A stretch of DNA of 64,000 nt from Parvularcula oceani (lineage in GTDB: Bacteria > Pseudomonadota > Alphaproteobacteria > Caulobacterales > Parvularculaceae). The notes below the pieces were generated by a model. The model saw only the letters and a program-made list of their open reading frames with translations. It had not been told where the DNA came from and ran no database searches. Shown piece by piece: positions 18,500-27,503 of the stretch; position 1 is the stretch's first letter; the number at the start of each line of letters is the position of its first letter. The stretch spans positions 1 to 64,000 of the forward strand of contig NZ_JPHU01000012.1 of NCBI RefSeq assembly GCF_000733125.1, read 5' to 3'. The position numbers and the translations under genes are program-made.

Positions 18500-21400
18500 T
18501 GGCTAGAGCGCTCAAGATTTCCGGAGCGGTCGTTCTCGGCCTGATCGTCCTCCTTCTTCTCCTCGTCTTCGTGCTGCCGCGGACCGAGCCGGGGCGCCAG
18601 CTTCTCGATACGGTGGCGCGGCCTCAGGTCGAGAAGGCCGTGCGCAATTCGCTCGGCTCGGACATCGACTATGCCCGCCTCGGCGGCACGCTCCCGGGCG
18701 AGCTGATCATCGACGATCTCGTCCTGTCCGAGGACGGCGAGGTCTGGTTCTCGGCCGACCGCATCCGCCTCGAGTGGTCGCCGCTCGCGCTTCTCAAGCG
18801 GAACATCGTGGTCGAGGAGCTGGCGGTCACGCGGGCCGAACTGCACGCCGCGCCGCCGCCCCGGCCCGAACAGCCCGAACAGGAGCCCCAGCCCCTCAAC
18901 CTGCCTTCCCTGCGCGTCGAGCGGCTGGCGGTGACGCCGCTCATCATCGACGAGCAGGTGCTTGGCCAGCGCTACGAGATCAATGCCGAAGCCAGCGCCG
19001 AGACGCTCGGACAGGACATCGCCGCCGAGGCGCAGATCGCCACCACGACCAGAAGCGACACGGTGGCGCTCTCGGTCGATTACGATCCCGAGCGCCTGAT
19101 CGCCGAGCTGGCGGTGAATGGCCGCGAGGACGGGCTGATCGCGACGCTGATCGGCGCGGGAGGTCCCGTCTCGGTCACGCTCGACGGCGAGGGACCGCTC
19201 TCCCAGTGGCGGGGCGAGCTTCTGGCCGATGCCGCCCGCTATGGCGCGGCGGACGCATCCCTGACCGGCGACCTCCGCTCGCTCCAGGCCGCTTCTCTCG
19301 AAGGGAGCCTGCGCCCCGGGCCCGGCCTCCCCCCGATCGTGCAGCAGGTCGCCGGCGAGGCGCTTCTCCTCGATGTCGCGACGCGGCAGGAAGATGGCGG
19401 CCTCCTGATCGCGCTGCAAGACGTCTCCGGCCGGTTCGGCGAGATCGAAGGCACGATCCGCCTCGCCTCGCTCTCCGCCGAACGGATCGCGGTCGATCTC
19501 GACGGACGCCTCGCAGAAGAGGTCGCGGGCGAGTTCGGCGCGGATCGCATAGCGGGGCCGCTGTCCCTGGATGCGCAGGCCGAGCAGCTGAGCCCCGGCT
19601 GGGCCTTTGCCGGTACGCTCGCGGCGCCGGACCTGCGACTGACCATCGAAGAGGGGCGGACGACGCCGGGAACGCTCTTCAGCGGCCTTGTCGCCGCGCA
19701 GGCTGCCGGCCTCAGGGTCGAGAACCCGAGGCTCGACCCGCTCCTAGAACAGGGCCTCCGCGCCAATGCCCGCATCGCTTATGGCGATGACGGCACGGTC
19801 GCCGTTTCCGGCCTCGACGCGCGCCTGGGCAGGCAGGATGGCGGAGAGCTGCGGGCGCAGGGCGCCGCGCGCTATGCCACCGAAAGCTCCCGCTTCACCG
19901 CGGATCTCGACGTGACCGCCGGGGCGAACGCCTTGCAGACCCTGCTCGGCCAGGGCGCATTCAACGGCCCCCTCGCGGCGAGCATCGACGCCTCCGGCAC
20001 GCCGTCCGACGCACGCGCCCGGATCGAGGCGCGAATTCCCTCCGGCGAACTCGACGGACAGGCCTTCGGGGCGGGGCGTCTGACGGCCGATCTGAGCGGC
20101 TTGCCCACAGCCCCTGCCGGGACGGCGCGGCTCGTCTCCGAGGACGGCGCCTATACCGGCACTCTCGCGCTGCGGAAAACGCAGGATGCGATCCTCGTCG
20201 ACAGCCTGACCTTCGAGGGCGGCGACCTTTCATTGGAGGGCGATGGCCGCTTCGCGCCCGAAACCGGCGCGGCCTCTGCGCGGCTCGCGCTCGATGCGGG
20301 CGAGGAGACGACGCTCATCACCGGCCAGACCATTGGTGGCTCGGCCGTGCTGCGCCTCGACCTCGCCGCCCAGCAGGAGGCGCTCGAACTCGCGCTGGAG
20401 GCGACGGGGCTCCGCTTCGACGCGATCGAGATCGCTCAGGCGGACATCGTTGCGCAAGGGCCGCTGTCGAACCTGGCCTATGAGGTCACGCTCGACGATG
20501 CGGCGCTGCCGGTCGCCTATCTCGCCAATCTCGCAGCGGCAGGCCGCGCCGATCTCGCCAGCGAAGAGCGGCGCATCGTGCTCGAGCGCTTCCGGACGGC
20601 GCTCGATGAGGATGTCGAGGAAAACACGATATCCCTTCTCTCTCCGGCGACGATCACGCTCGGCGAGGAGATTGCCGTCTCCGAGACGCGGCTCGACTGG
20701 GTGGATGACGCCCTCCTCACGCTCGAAGGCCGCTATGCGCCGGATCTCTGGGTCGCATCCGTTTCGGGCCGGGGCCTGTCCCTGCCCTCGATCGACGCCA
20801 GCGCCGACATCACGCTGGCCGTCGACACCCGGGAGCCGACGCCCGCGCGCCTCAACATGACGGCGACGGCGCTGGCCGATGACGACGAGACCTACGAGCT
20901 TTCGGTCGACGGAACCTGGTCGGGCGAAAGAGTGCTGGCCGACGCGCTGCTCGGCCGCCAGTCGGGGGACCGCGTGGCGACGGCGGAGGTGAGCTTCCCG
21001 CTGATCCTGACGCGCGGCGAGACCCTCGGCGTCGAGGTGCCGGAGGAAGGCCTCGATGGCCGCATCGTCTACAATGACGCGATCGCGCCGCTCTATGCCT
21101 TCCTGCCGCTCGAGACCGAATACGTCCAGGGCCAGCTTGCCGCCCAGGTCGACCTTTCGGGCGCGATCACCGCTCCGGCCGCCGAAGGCAGCATCCGGCT
21201 CGCCGATGGCCGCTTCGAGGAAGAGACGGTGGGGCTGACGCTCCAGGACCTGAACGGCCAGGCCGATCTCAGCTATACCGGAGAGGCGACGCGGCTGACC
21301 CTCGACCTGCAAGGCGCGGGTGCGGATGGCCGGAACGGCGCCGTGTCCCTGACCGGCGACGTGCGCCTGGGCGCGGAGGCGTCGTCGGTCGATGCGCGGC

Positions 21401-22383
21401 TCGTCCTCGATCAGGCGCAGCTCGTCGACAGCCCGCAGCTCGAACTGGAAGTCAGCTCCGACCTGACCCTTCAGGGGCCGTTGGCGGAACTCGCTTTGGC
21501 GGGCGACGTGAACATCTCGGAACTCGACGCGCAGATTCCGGATTTCGGCGGCGAAGCCCAGCGCGAATACGTCCCGGTCAATGTCGTGCGCGTGGACGGC
21601 CCCGAGGTGGACCGTACCGGCGAAGTGGCACAGGCCGAGCCGCCGCTGGAGATCGCGCTCGACATCGATATCCGCGCCAACAACCAGCTCTTCGTGCGCG
21701 GACGCGGCCTGACATCGGAATGGCAGACGGATCTTTCGATCACCGGGACCAGCGTGAACCCGGTGATCAGCGGCGAGGTCAGCCTGCTCGACGGCAGCTT
21801 CGCGTTCGCGGGACGGGATTTCGACCTGACCCGGGGCGAGATCTCCTTCCAGCGCGGCGAGGCGATCAATCCCTTCATCGACATCGAAGCCTCCTACGAG
21901 GCAGGCAGCGGCGCGGACGCCGTGACCGCCATCATCGGCGTCGAGGGACCGGCGAACGATCCGGAGATCGTCCTCTCCTCGAACCCGCCGCGTCCCGACG
22001 AGGACATCATGGCGCTGATCCTCTTCGGCAAGCAGCCGACCGAGCTGACGGCGCTCGAAAGCCTACAGATCGCGAATGCGGTCGCGCAGCTGACCGGGAC
22101 CGGCCCCTTTGGCGGCGGGGGCGGCGGCATCGGCAATACGGTGCGCTCTTCCCTCGGCCTCGATGCCCTCTCCTTCGGCGTCGACTCGGACACCGGCGAA
22201 GGGGTCCTGGCGGTCGGCAAGTACATCTCGGACGATGTCTATGTCGCCGCCCGCCAATCCGCCGGCGATGCGGGCACGGAGGTCAGCGTGACCTATGAGG
22301 TCACGGACGACTTCACGCTCGAAAGCCGCCTGAAGCCAAATGGCGCCCAGGACGTCTCGGCGAATTACAAGCGGGATTACTGA
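18499..22383 (+). CDS. tamB: Translocation and assembly module protein TamB (DUF490, AsmA-like)
   Basis: The 1294-residue protein has one N-terminal membrane helix (GAVVLGLIVLLLLLVFVLP), a long periplasmic beta-taco region, and the conserved C-terminal DUF490/TamB domain (about 950-1294). The latter includes ANNQLFVRGRGL, GEVSLLDGSFAFAGRDFDLTRGEISF, PDEDIMALILFGK and the ending VSANYKRDY. Members span from the inner membrane to TamA and carry phospholipids and/or help fold outer-membrane proteins. Length and domain order are normal. It is translationally coupled to tamA. The 121 nt after it contain no gene or terminator that I can see. Confidence 0.93.
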   Translation: MARALKISGAVVLGLIVLLLLLVFVLPRTEPGRQLLDTVARPQVEKAVRNSLGSDIDYARLGGTLPGELIIDDLVLSEDGEVWFSADRIRLEWSPLALLKRNIVVEELAVTRAELHAAPPPRPEQPEQEPQPLNLPSLRVERLAVTPLIIDEQVLGQRYEINAEASAETLGQDIAAEAQIATTTRSDTVALSVDYDPERLIAELAVNGREDGLIATLIGAGGPVSVTLDGEGPLSQWRGELLADAARYGAADASLTGDLRSLQAASLEGSLRPGPGLPPIVQQVAGEALLLDVATRQEDGGLLIALQDVSGRFGEIEGTIRLASLSAERIAVDLDGRLAEEVAGEFGADRIAGPLSLDAQAEQLSPGWAFAGTLAAPDLRLTIEEGRTTPGTLFSGLVAAQAAGLRVENPRLDPLLEQGLRANARIAYGDDGTVAVSGLDARLGRQDGGELRAQGAARYATESSRFTADLDVTAGANALQTLLGQGAFNGPLAASIDASGTPSDARARIEARIPSGELDGQAFGAGRLTADLSGLPTAPAGTARLVSEDGAYTGTLALRKTQDAILVDSLTFEGGDLSLEGDGRFAPETGAASARLALDAGEETTLITGQTIGGSAVLRLDLAAQQEALELALEATGLRFDAIEIAQADIVAQGPLSNLAYEVTLDDAALPVAYLANLAAAGRADLASEERRIVLERFRTALDEDVEENTISLLSPATITLGEEIAVSETRLDWVDDALLTLEGRYAPDLWVASVSGRGLSLPSIDASADITLAVDTREPTPARLNMTATALADDDETYELSVDGTWSGERVLADALLGRQSGDRVATAEVSFPLILTRGETLGVEVPEEGLDGRIVYNDAIAPLYAFLPLETEYVQGQLAAQVDLSGAITAPAAEGSIRLADGRFEEETVGLTLQDLNGQADLSYTGEATRLTLDLQGAGADGRNGAVSLTGDVRLGAEASSVDARLVLDQAQLVDSPQLELEVSSDLTLQGPLAELALAGDVNISELDAQIPDFGGEAQREYVPVNVVRVDGPEVDRTGEVAQAEPPLEIALDIDIRANNQLFVRGRGLTSEWQTDLSITGTSVNPVISGEVSLLDGSFAFAGRDFDLTRGEISFQRGEAINPFIDIEASYEAGSGADAVTAIIGVEGPANDPEIVLSSNPPRPDEDIMALILFGKQPTELTALESLQIANAVAQLTGTGPFGGGGGGIGNTVRSSLGLDALSFGVDSDTGEGVLAVGKYISDDVYVAARQSAGDAGTEVSVTYEVTDDFTLESRLKPNGAQDVSANYKRDY

Positions 22384-22504
22384 GGAATAGCGCCCTCGCG
22401 CATACGCGTTCTTCACGAGTTTGCGGCAGCACGGAAGGCCGAGCGGCTCTGCGCGCCATCCGCGCCCGCAAAGCGACGGCCTGGACGGCGGAGGGGGCTG
22501 AACG

Positions 22505-24262
22505 ATGAGCGGCATCGCCGGCATCTTCGATCTTGACGGAAAACGGGAGCCCGATCGCGCCGCACTCGGGCGCATGAGGAACGCCCTCTCTCACCGCGGC
22601 GCGGCGCGGGGCGATCTTCACATCGAGCCCGGTCTGGCCTTCGCGACCCGTTCGGGCCGGCGCGATGCCGCCGACGCTCCGCTCGCAAGAAGCGCCGGCG
22701 GCCGGAGCATGGTGGCCGTCGATGGCCGCCTCGCCAATTCACCCGCCCTCGAAGGGCAGCTCGCCCTTCAGGGCCGCCTGCCGGAGCGCTCGTCGGATGC
22801 GACGATCCTCTCCGAGATCGTCGATCTGCGCGGCGCCGATGCGCTGCCGGAGCTGTCCGGCCCCTTCGCCTTCGCGGCCTGGAACCCGCGGGAGGGCACG
22901 CTGCTGCTCGCCCGCGACCGCTTCGGCGAGCGGCCGCTCTACTGGCACGTCACGCGGGACGGGCTCCTGCTCTTCGCCTCCGAACCGCGCGCCCTGCTCG
23001 CCAGCGGCCTCGTGCACACGCTTCCCAGCGAGGACGCGGTGGCGGACTATCTGTTCTATGGGTTCGTTCCCGAGCCGCACACGATCTATCGCGGCATTGC
23101 CTGCCTGCCCGCGGGCCACACGCTTCTCCTGCGCCGCCGCAGGCCCGTGCCGGCGCCGCGCCGCTGGTGGACACCGCCTGCCCCGCCAGGGCCCGGCGAT
23201 GCCGCCGAAGAAGCGCGAGCGGAGATCGCGCCGCTCCTTCAGGCCGCGGTCGAGGCGCATCGCCGCGGCGAGCGGGCCTGCGGCGCCATGCCGGCGGAGA
23301 CCCTGCCCGATCGCGCCGTGGCCGCGGCGCTCGGCCAGCATCCCGATCCTGACACCCCGCCGGCGCGCACCGCCGAGCACGATCCCGAGGCCCTGGCCGA
23401 AAAAGCGATGGGCCTTTTCGGAGAGCCCTTCGCGGATCTGTCGCTCCTGCGCCGCCTCGATGATTTCGAAGCGCTGGGCCGGCGCGCCGGAACCGTTCTT
23501 TGGGGGGCGGGCGGCGCCGAGGTTCTGGGCGGCCATGCCCGCTATGCCCTCTTCGAGGAAGATGCGCGCCTTCGCGCGCCGCTTCCCGCGGCAGTTCGGG
23601 CCCGCGGCTTCGGAGCGTTGGCGGCGGCCTGTCCGGGTCCGGCCATCGCGCCCGGCCTGGCCGAAGCGCGCAGCCGCCTGACCCGGCTCGCGCGGGAGGA
23701 AGCCGAGGCCTATGCCGCGGCCCTGGCGGTCGTGCCGCCCGGGCAATGGCGCTCGCTCCTCGCCGCCCCGCTCCGCTCTTCCGACCCGGCACGGCATGTC
23801 CGGGCGCGTCTGGAGCCGGTGCGTGCGCAACCGGCCTTCGCGCGGGTCCGGGCGGTCGACCTCATGCTGCTCGTACCCGGACGGATGGGTTTCGGCGCTG
23901 ACCGCCTGAGCGCCTCCGCAGGGCTCGACCTCGCATCTCCCTTCCTCGACCCGGCCTTTTCGGACTGGGCGCTGCGCCTGCCGCGCGTGCCGGGCGAGAA
24001 ACCGGCAAGCGGCTATTCCGCACTGGAGCACGCCTTCGCAGGCGAGCTTCCCGCAGCGCCGCCCGCCGCTCCCGTCATCCTGCCGCGCAAGGCGCTGGCC
24101 GGAGCGGTGAGAGGGCGCGGCGCCTGGCGCGACAGCGGCTATCTCGACATCGACGCCGTGGAGAAGCTCGCCGCCCGGCATGAGCGGGGACGGATTGATG
24201 CGGCCCCCGCCCTCTGGTCGGTCCTGATGCTCGACGCCTTTCTGGCCGGGTTCAGCTCCTGA
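22505..24262 (+). CDS. Asparagine synthetase B-like protein lacking both active sites
   Basis: The 585-residue product aligns along its whole length with AsnB: glutaminase-like part 1-210 (FAFAAWNPREGTLLLARDRFGERPLYW) and synthetase-like part 230-585. The catalytic residues are gone, however. The N-terminal MCGIAG is MSGIAG, so the Cys2 nucleophile is Ser. The ATP pyrophosphatase loop SGGxDS is replaced around 259-266 by CGAMPAET. The later SGDGxDE is WGAGGAE (333-339). The frame is intact and no stop interrupts it. It is thus a pseudoenzyme or a gene early in decay. Catalysis of asparagine synthesis is very unlikely. It overlaps the convergent DUF423 gene by 11 nt. Confidence 0.85.
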   Translation: MSGIAGIFDLDGKREPDRAALGRMRNALSHRGAARGDLHIEPGLAFATRSGRRDAADAPLARSAGGRSMVAVDGRLANSPALEGQLALQGRLPERSSDATILSEIVDLRGADALPELSGPFAFAAWNPREGTLLLARDRFGERPLYWHVTRDGLLLFASEPRALLASGLVHTLPSEDAVADYLFYGFVPEPHTIYRGIACLPAGHTLLLRRRRPVPAPRRWWTPPAPPGPGDAAEEARAEIAPLLQAAVEAHRRGERACGAMPAETLPDRAVAAALGQHPDPDTPPARTAEHDPEALAEKAMGLFGEPFADLSLLRRLDDFEALGRRAGTVLWGAGGAEVLGGHARYALFEEDARLRAPLPAAVRARGFGALAAACPGPAIAPGLAEARSRLTRLAREEAEAYAAALAVVPPGQWRSLLAAPLRSSDPARHVRARLEPVRAQPAFARVRAVDLMLLVPGRMGFGADRLSASAGLDLASPFLDPAFSDWALRLPRVPGEKPASGYSALEHAFAGELPAAPPAAPVILPRKALAGAVRGRGAWRDSGYLDIDAVEKLAARHERGRIDAAPALWSVLMLDAFLAGFSS

Positions 24263-24608
24263 ATGCGGAGATGAGGACCAGCGCCCAGCCGATCAGCATG
24301 ACCGTTCCGCCCACCGGCGTCACCGCGCCGAGGACCCGCGGCGCACCGAGCGCCATGGCGTAGAGCGTGGCAGCGAACAGCGCGGCGCCTGCGGCAAGGC
24401 ACCAGCCGCCGGCCCCGCCAAGCCCTTCGCGTCCCGACAGGGCGATGGCCAGCGCCGCCACGGCGTGGAGCAGCAGGTAGAAGGAGGCGGTCTCCCACCA
24501 CCCTGCGGCCTTCGCGTCGAGCCGCCCCTCGAGGCCATGCGCGCCGAACGCTCCGAGCGCGACGCCGAGAAAGCCGCACGAGGCGGCGAAAGCTGTCAGA
24601 AGCGGCAT
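24252..24608 (-). CDS. DUF423 membrane protein (YgdD-like)
   Basis: The 118-residue protein has four predicted membrane helices and the DUF423 signatures FGAHGLEG near the N-terminus and ASFYLLLHAVAALAIAL in helix 2. Its function is unknown. It is short, complete and of the usual length. The 253-nt stretch upstream is shared with the divergent TonB receptor gene. Confidence 0.88.
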   Translation of the reverse strand: MPLLTAFAASCGFLGVALGAFGAHGLEGRLDAKAAGWWETASFYLLLHAVAALAIALSGREGLGGAGGWCLAAGAALFAATLYAMALGAPRVLGAVTPVGGTVMLIGWALVLISAFRS

Positions 24609-24725
24609 GACGGTCTCCTCGCCTGAAAGCGGCTCCTAGCCGGTCCGGGCCGAGGGGTCACGGGCGGCCATGTGTGGCGCCCTTGCATCGGCCCGGCACT
24701 CCTCGCCTTCACCGCCTCTTCACGC

Positions 24726-24754
24726 TTGAGTGACAACCATCCTCGGCTTACGCA
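24726..24754 (+). promoter_or_regulatory. Candidate promoter for the TonB-dependent receptor
   Basis: TTGAGT and TACGCA lie 17 nt apart, about 108 nt before the GTG start, in the 253-nt gap between DUF423 and the receptor. The match to a housekeeping promoter is moderate. I see no riboswitch or other RNA structure in this gap. Confidence 0.3.
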
Positions 24755-24861
24755 CAGCGCGCGGCACGGTTGGGGCAGGACCGAAATCCTACTTTCTTGC
24801 TGCCGCACCGGGACGAAGCCGTCCAACGAAGGCGGCTGGCAGGACGATTGGGAGGTATCCG

Positions 24862-27402
24862 GTGACCAGAACTCTATTCATGGCCTCGACGGCCCTCTTC
24901 GGGCTATCCGCGCTCGGCACTGCGGCAGCGCAGGTCGACGAGATCATCGTGACGGCGACCAAGCGGGAGCAGACGCTGCAGGAAGTGCCTGTCGCGGTCT
25001 CGGTCGTTCAGGAAGAAACCATCGAGAACGCGCAGATCAACGAGTTGTTCGACCTGCAGACCGTCGTTCCGTCCCTGCGCATCAACCAGAACCAGTCCTC
25101 GGGCAATACGACCTTCACCATTCGCGGCTTCGGCAACGGCGCGAACAATGTCGGGATCGAGCCCTCCGTCGGTGTCTTCATCGACGGCGTCTACCGCTCG
25201 CGCTCCGCTTCGGCGATCTCGGACCTGGCCGAGATCGAACGCATCGAGGTGCTGCGCGGGCCGCAATCGACGCTGTTCGGCAAGAATGCCTCGGCCGGCG
25301 TCATCTCGATCACCACGCAGGAGCCGCAATTCACGCCGGGCGGCAAGGTCGAGCTGACCTATGGCAATTACGACCAGCGCCTCCTCAAGGGCTATGTCAC
25401 CGGCCCCGTCTCAGACACGCTCGCGCTGAGCCTCGAAGGTTCGGTGAACAAGCGCGACGGCTATGCGGAGAACCTGACGACCGGCAGCGACATCAATGAG
25501 CGCGACCGCTGGTCGATCCGCGGCCAGGCCCTGTTCGAGCCGACCGATGCCCTCTCCTTCCGTCTGATCGCGGACTATGACGAGCTCGAAGAGCTGTGCT
25601 GCTATGCCGGCCTTCTCGTCGAAGGCCCGACGGGCGACGCGATTCGGGCGGTCGGCGGCCAGCTCGGCGGCGACTTCTACGACTACGAAGCGAATTACAA
25701 TTTCGATCCGGAAAACGACATCCTGAACCGGGGCGTCAGCCTTCAGGCGGACTGGGATCTCGGCTTCGGCGAGCTGACCTCGATCACCGCCTATCGCGAT
25801 AAGCGCGGGCAGGAAAACTACGACGCGGACTTCTCGACCAGCGATAATCTCGACCTGCTCGCGCAGGTGAACAACACCGACACCTTCACCCAGGAGCTCC
25901 GCATCTCCGGTGCGACGGACAGGGTGGGCTGGCTCGCCGGGCTGTTCTACTTCAACGAGGATGTCCGGGCGGACAGCTACCTGTCCTATGGCACCGACCA
26001 GCGAGCCTATGCCAACATCCTGGCGGGCGGCGGCTTCATCGAAGCCGAGCAGGCGCTGATCGGCTTCGGCGTCGTTCCCCCCGGAACGCAGTTCCAGTCC
26101 ACCGAAGAATACTACACGAACTTCTTCGATCAGGAGGACGAGTCGATCTCGCTCTTCGGGCAGGTCGATTTCGACGTGACCGATCGCCTGACGGCGACCG
26201 TCGGCCTCAACTATACGAGCGACGAGAAGAACGTTGTCGAAGAGTCTCAGTACACGCTCGAGTTCAGCTCGCTGAACCTCGTGCAGATCGGCAACAGCGC
26301 GATCTTCCAGCAGGCCTTCGCCCAAGCCTTCCAGGAGAATACGGGCCTCGCCCCGACGCCGGACAACATCGCCCTCATCACGCAGCTCAACCCGGCCGCG
26401 CTGGGCCAGATCCAGGCCGGCGCCCAGGCCTTCGCCGACGCCAATGACGTGAACCCGGACGTCAACCCGTTCCTCGCCCTCGCGCCGCTGCAGTTCCTGC
26501 CGCCCTTCGTCGACTTCCCCAACGCCGTCGAAAGCGGCCAGACCAAGGACGACGAGCTGACCTACACGCTGCGGCTCGCCTATGACGTGACCGACCGCGT
26601 CAACGTCTATGGCTCCTATGCCACGGGCTTCAAGCCGTCCTCGTGGAACCTGACGCGGGACAGCCGGCCCTTCCCGGCGGATCTCGGGGCCCTCGCCGCT
26701 GCGGACCTCCTGCCGAACCAGACACAGGTCGCGCTCGGCACCTATCAGGGCACGCGCTATGCGGGCCCCGAGGAATCCTCCGTCTTCGAGATCGGCGTGA
26801 AGAGCAGCTTCGACTGGGGCGCGCTCAACGTCACCCTGTTCGACCAGACGATCGACGGCTTCCAGTCCAACCTGTTCCAGGGCACGGGATTCGTCCTCGC
26901 CAATGCCGGCGAGCAATCCGTCCGCGGCGCCGAAGTCGAGCTGAACATTCAGCCTGCCGACTTCATCTCCTTCGACTTCGCCGGCACCTTCCTCGACCCC
27001 GAATATGACGAGTTCGTCGGCGCCCCGGGCCCCAACGGGCCGGTCGACCTGTCCGGCACGACGCCTGCTGGCATCTCCGAGGTGAACACCACGACCGCCC
27101 TCACCCTGTTCAAGCCGTTCTCGTTCGGCGAGGGCTTCGCACGGATCAACTACGTCTACGAATCCGAGGTGAACACGGCGGACAACATTCCCGACTTCGT
27201 GCCCGGCCGCGAGGTCAATCTGGTGAACGCCTCGCTGGGCCTGAACATGGACAACGGCTTCGAGGCCCTGCTGTGGAGCCGGAACCTGTTCAACGACGAG
27301 TTCGTGCAGGTGGCCTTCCCCGCGACGGCGCAGACGGGCACCTATCTGGGGTATCCGAACCCGCCGCGCACCTATGGCATCACGCTGCGCAAGGCATTCT
27401 GA
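24862..27402 (+). CDS. TonB-dependent outer-membrane receptor
   Basis: The 846-residue receptor has a signal peptide ending SALGTAAAQ, a TonB box (VDEIIVTATKR, about 25-35), and a plug domain (VPVAVSVV, TIRGFGNG, VGVFIDGVYRSR, EVLRGPQSTLFGKNASAGVI). A 22-strand barrel follows, ending GITLRKAF with the terminal Phe needed for assembly. Such receptors import siderophores, vitamin B12, or plant and marine organic compounds with TonB energy. The GTG start has GGGAGGT upstream and places the signal peptide at the N-terminus. It faces the MFS transporter gene across a strong terminator. The plug resembles the group that sits beside spinster-type MFS genes, not siderophore receptors. Confidence 0.92.
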   Translation: MTRTLFMASTALFGLSALGTAAAQVDEIIVTATKREQTLQEVPVAVSVVQEETIENAQINELFDLQTVVPSLRINQNQSSGNTTFTIRGFGNGANNVGIEPSVGVFIDGVYRSRSASAISDLAEIERIEVLRGPQSTLFGKNASAGVISITTQEPQFTPGGKVELTYGNYDQRLLKGYVTGPVSDTLALSLEGSVNKRDGYAENLTTGSDINERDRWSIRGQALFEPTDALSFRLIADYDELEELCCYAGLLVEGPTGDAIRAVGGQLGGDFYDYEANYNFDPENDILNRGVSLQADWDLGFGELTSITAYRDKRGQENYDADFSTSDNLDLLAQVNNTDTFTQELRISGATDRVGWLAGLFYFNEDVRADSYLSYGTDQRAYANILAGGGFIEAEQALIGFGVVPPGTQFQSTEEYYTNFFDQEDESISLFGQVDFDVTDRLTATVGLNYTSDEKNVVEESQYTLEFSSLNLVQIGNSAIFQQAFAQAFQENTGLAPTPDNIALITQLNPAALGQIQAGAQAFADANDVNPDVNPFLALAPLQFLPPFVDFPNAVESGQTKDDELTYTLRLAYDVTDRVNVYGSYATGFKPSSWNLTRDSRPFPADLGALAAADLLPNQTQVALGTYQGTRYAGPEESSVFEIGVKSSFDWGALNVTLFDQTIDGFQSNLFQGTGFVLANAGEQSVRGAEVELNIQPADFISFDFAGTFLDPEYDEFVGAPGPNGPVDLSGTTPAGISEVNTTTALTLFKPFSFGEGFARINYVYESEVNTADNIPDFVPGREVNLVNASLGLNMDNGFEALLWSRNLFNDEFVQVAFPATAQTGTYLGYPNPPRTYGITLRKAF

Positions 27403-27441
27403 GGACGGAGGGCCTTGGCGCCCTCCTCTTTCACTCAAATG

Positions 27442-27472
27442 AAAAAGCCGCGGCCCCGGCCGCGGCTTTTTT
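27442..27472. terminator. Bidirectional intrinsic terminator
   Basis: AAAAAGCCGCGGC and GCCGCGGCTTTTT pair around CCCG, with A and T runs on both sides. The site lies between the convergent TonB receptor and MFS transporter genes. A smaller hairpin (GGAGGG/CCCTCC, 27407-27426) precedes it. Confidence 0.9.
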
Positions 27473-27503
27473 CGTTCCCGGCGCCCGCCCTGCGGGCGTC
27501 CGG

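Noticed and set aside
24726-24740. TTGAGTGACAACCA before the TonB receptor as an FNR-like site
   Set aside because: The fifth base and the second half-site do not match; it fits a housekeeping -35 box better.
24609-24861. Riboswitch (for example cobalamin or TPP) upstream of the TonB receptor
   Set aside because: None of the conserved boxes of these riboswitches and no extended pairing could be found in the 253-nt stretch.
25411-27438. A 675-codon minus-strand open frame
   Set aside because: It is antisense to the TonB receptor; its composition is Glu/Gly/Arg/Val-rich as expected for a shadow.
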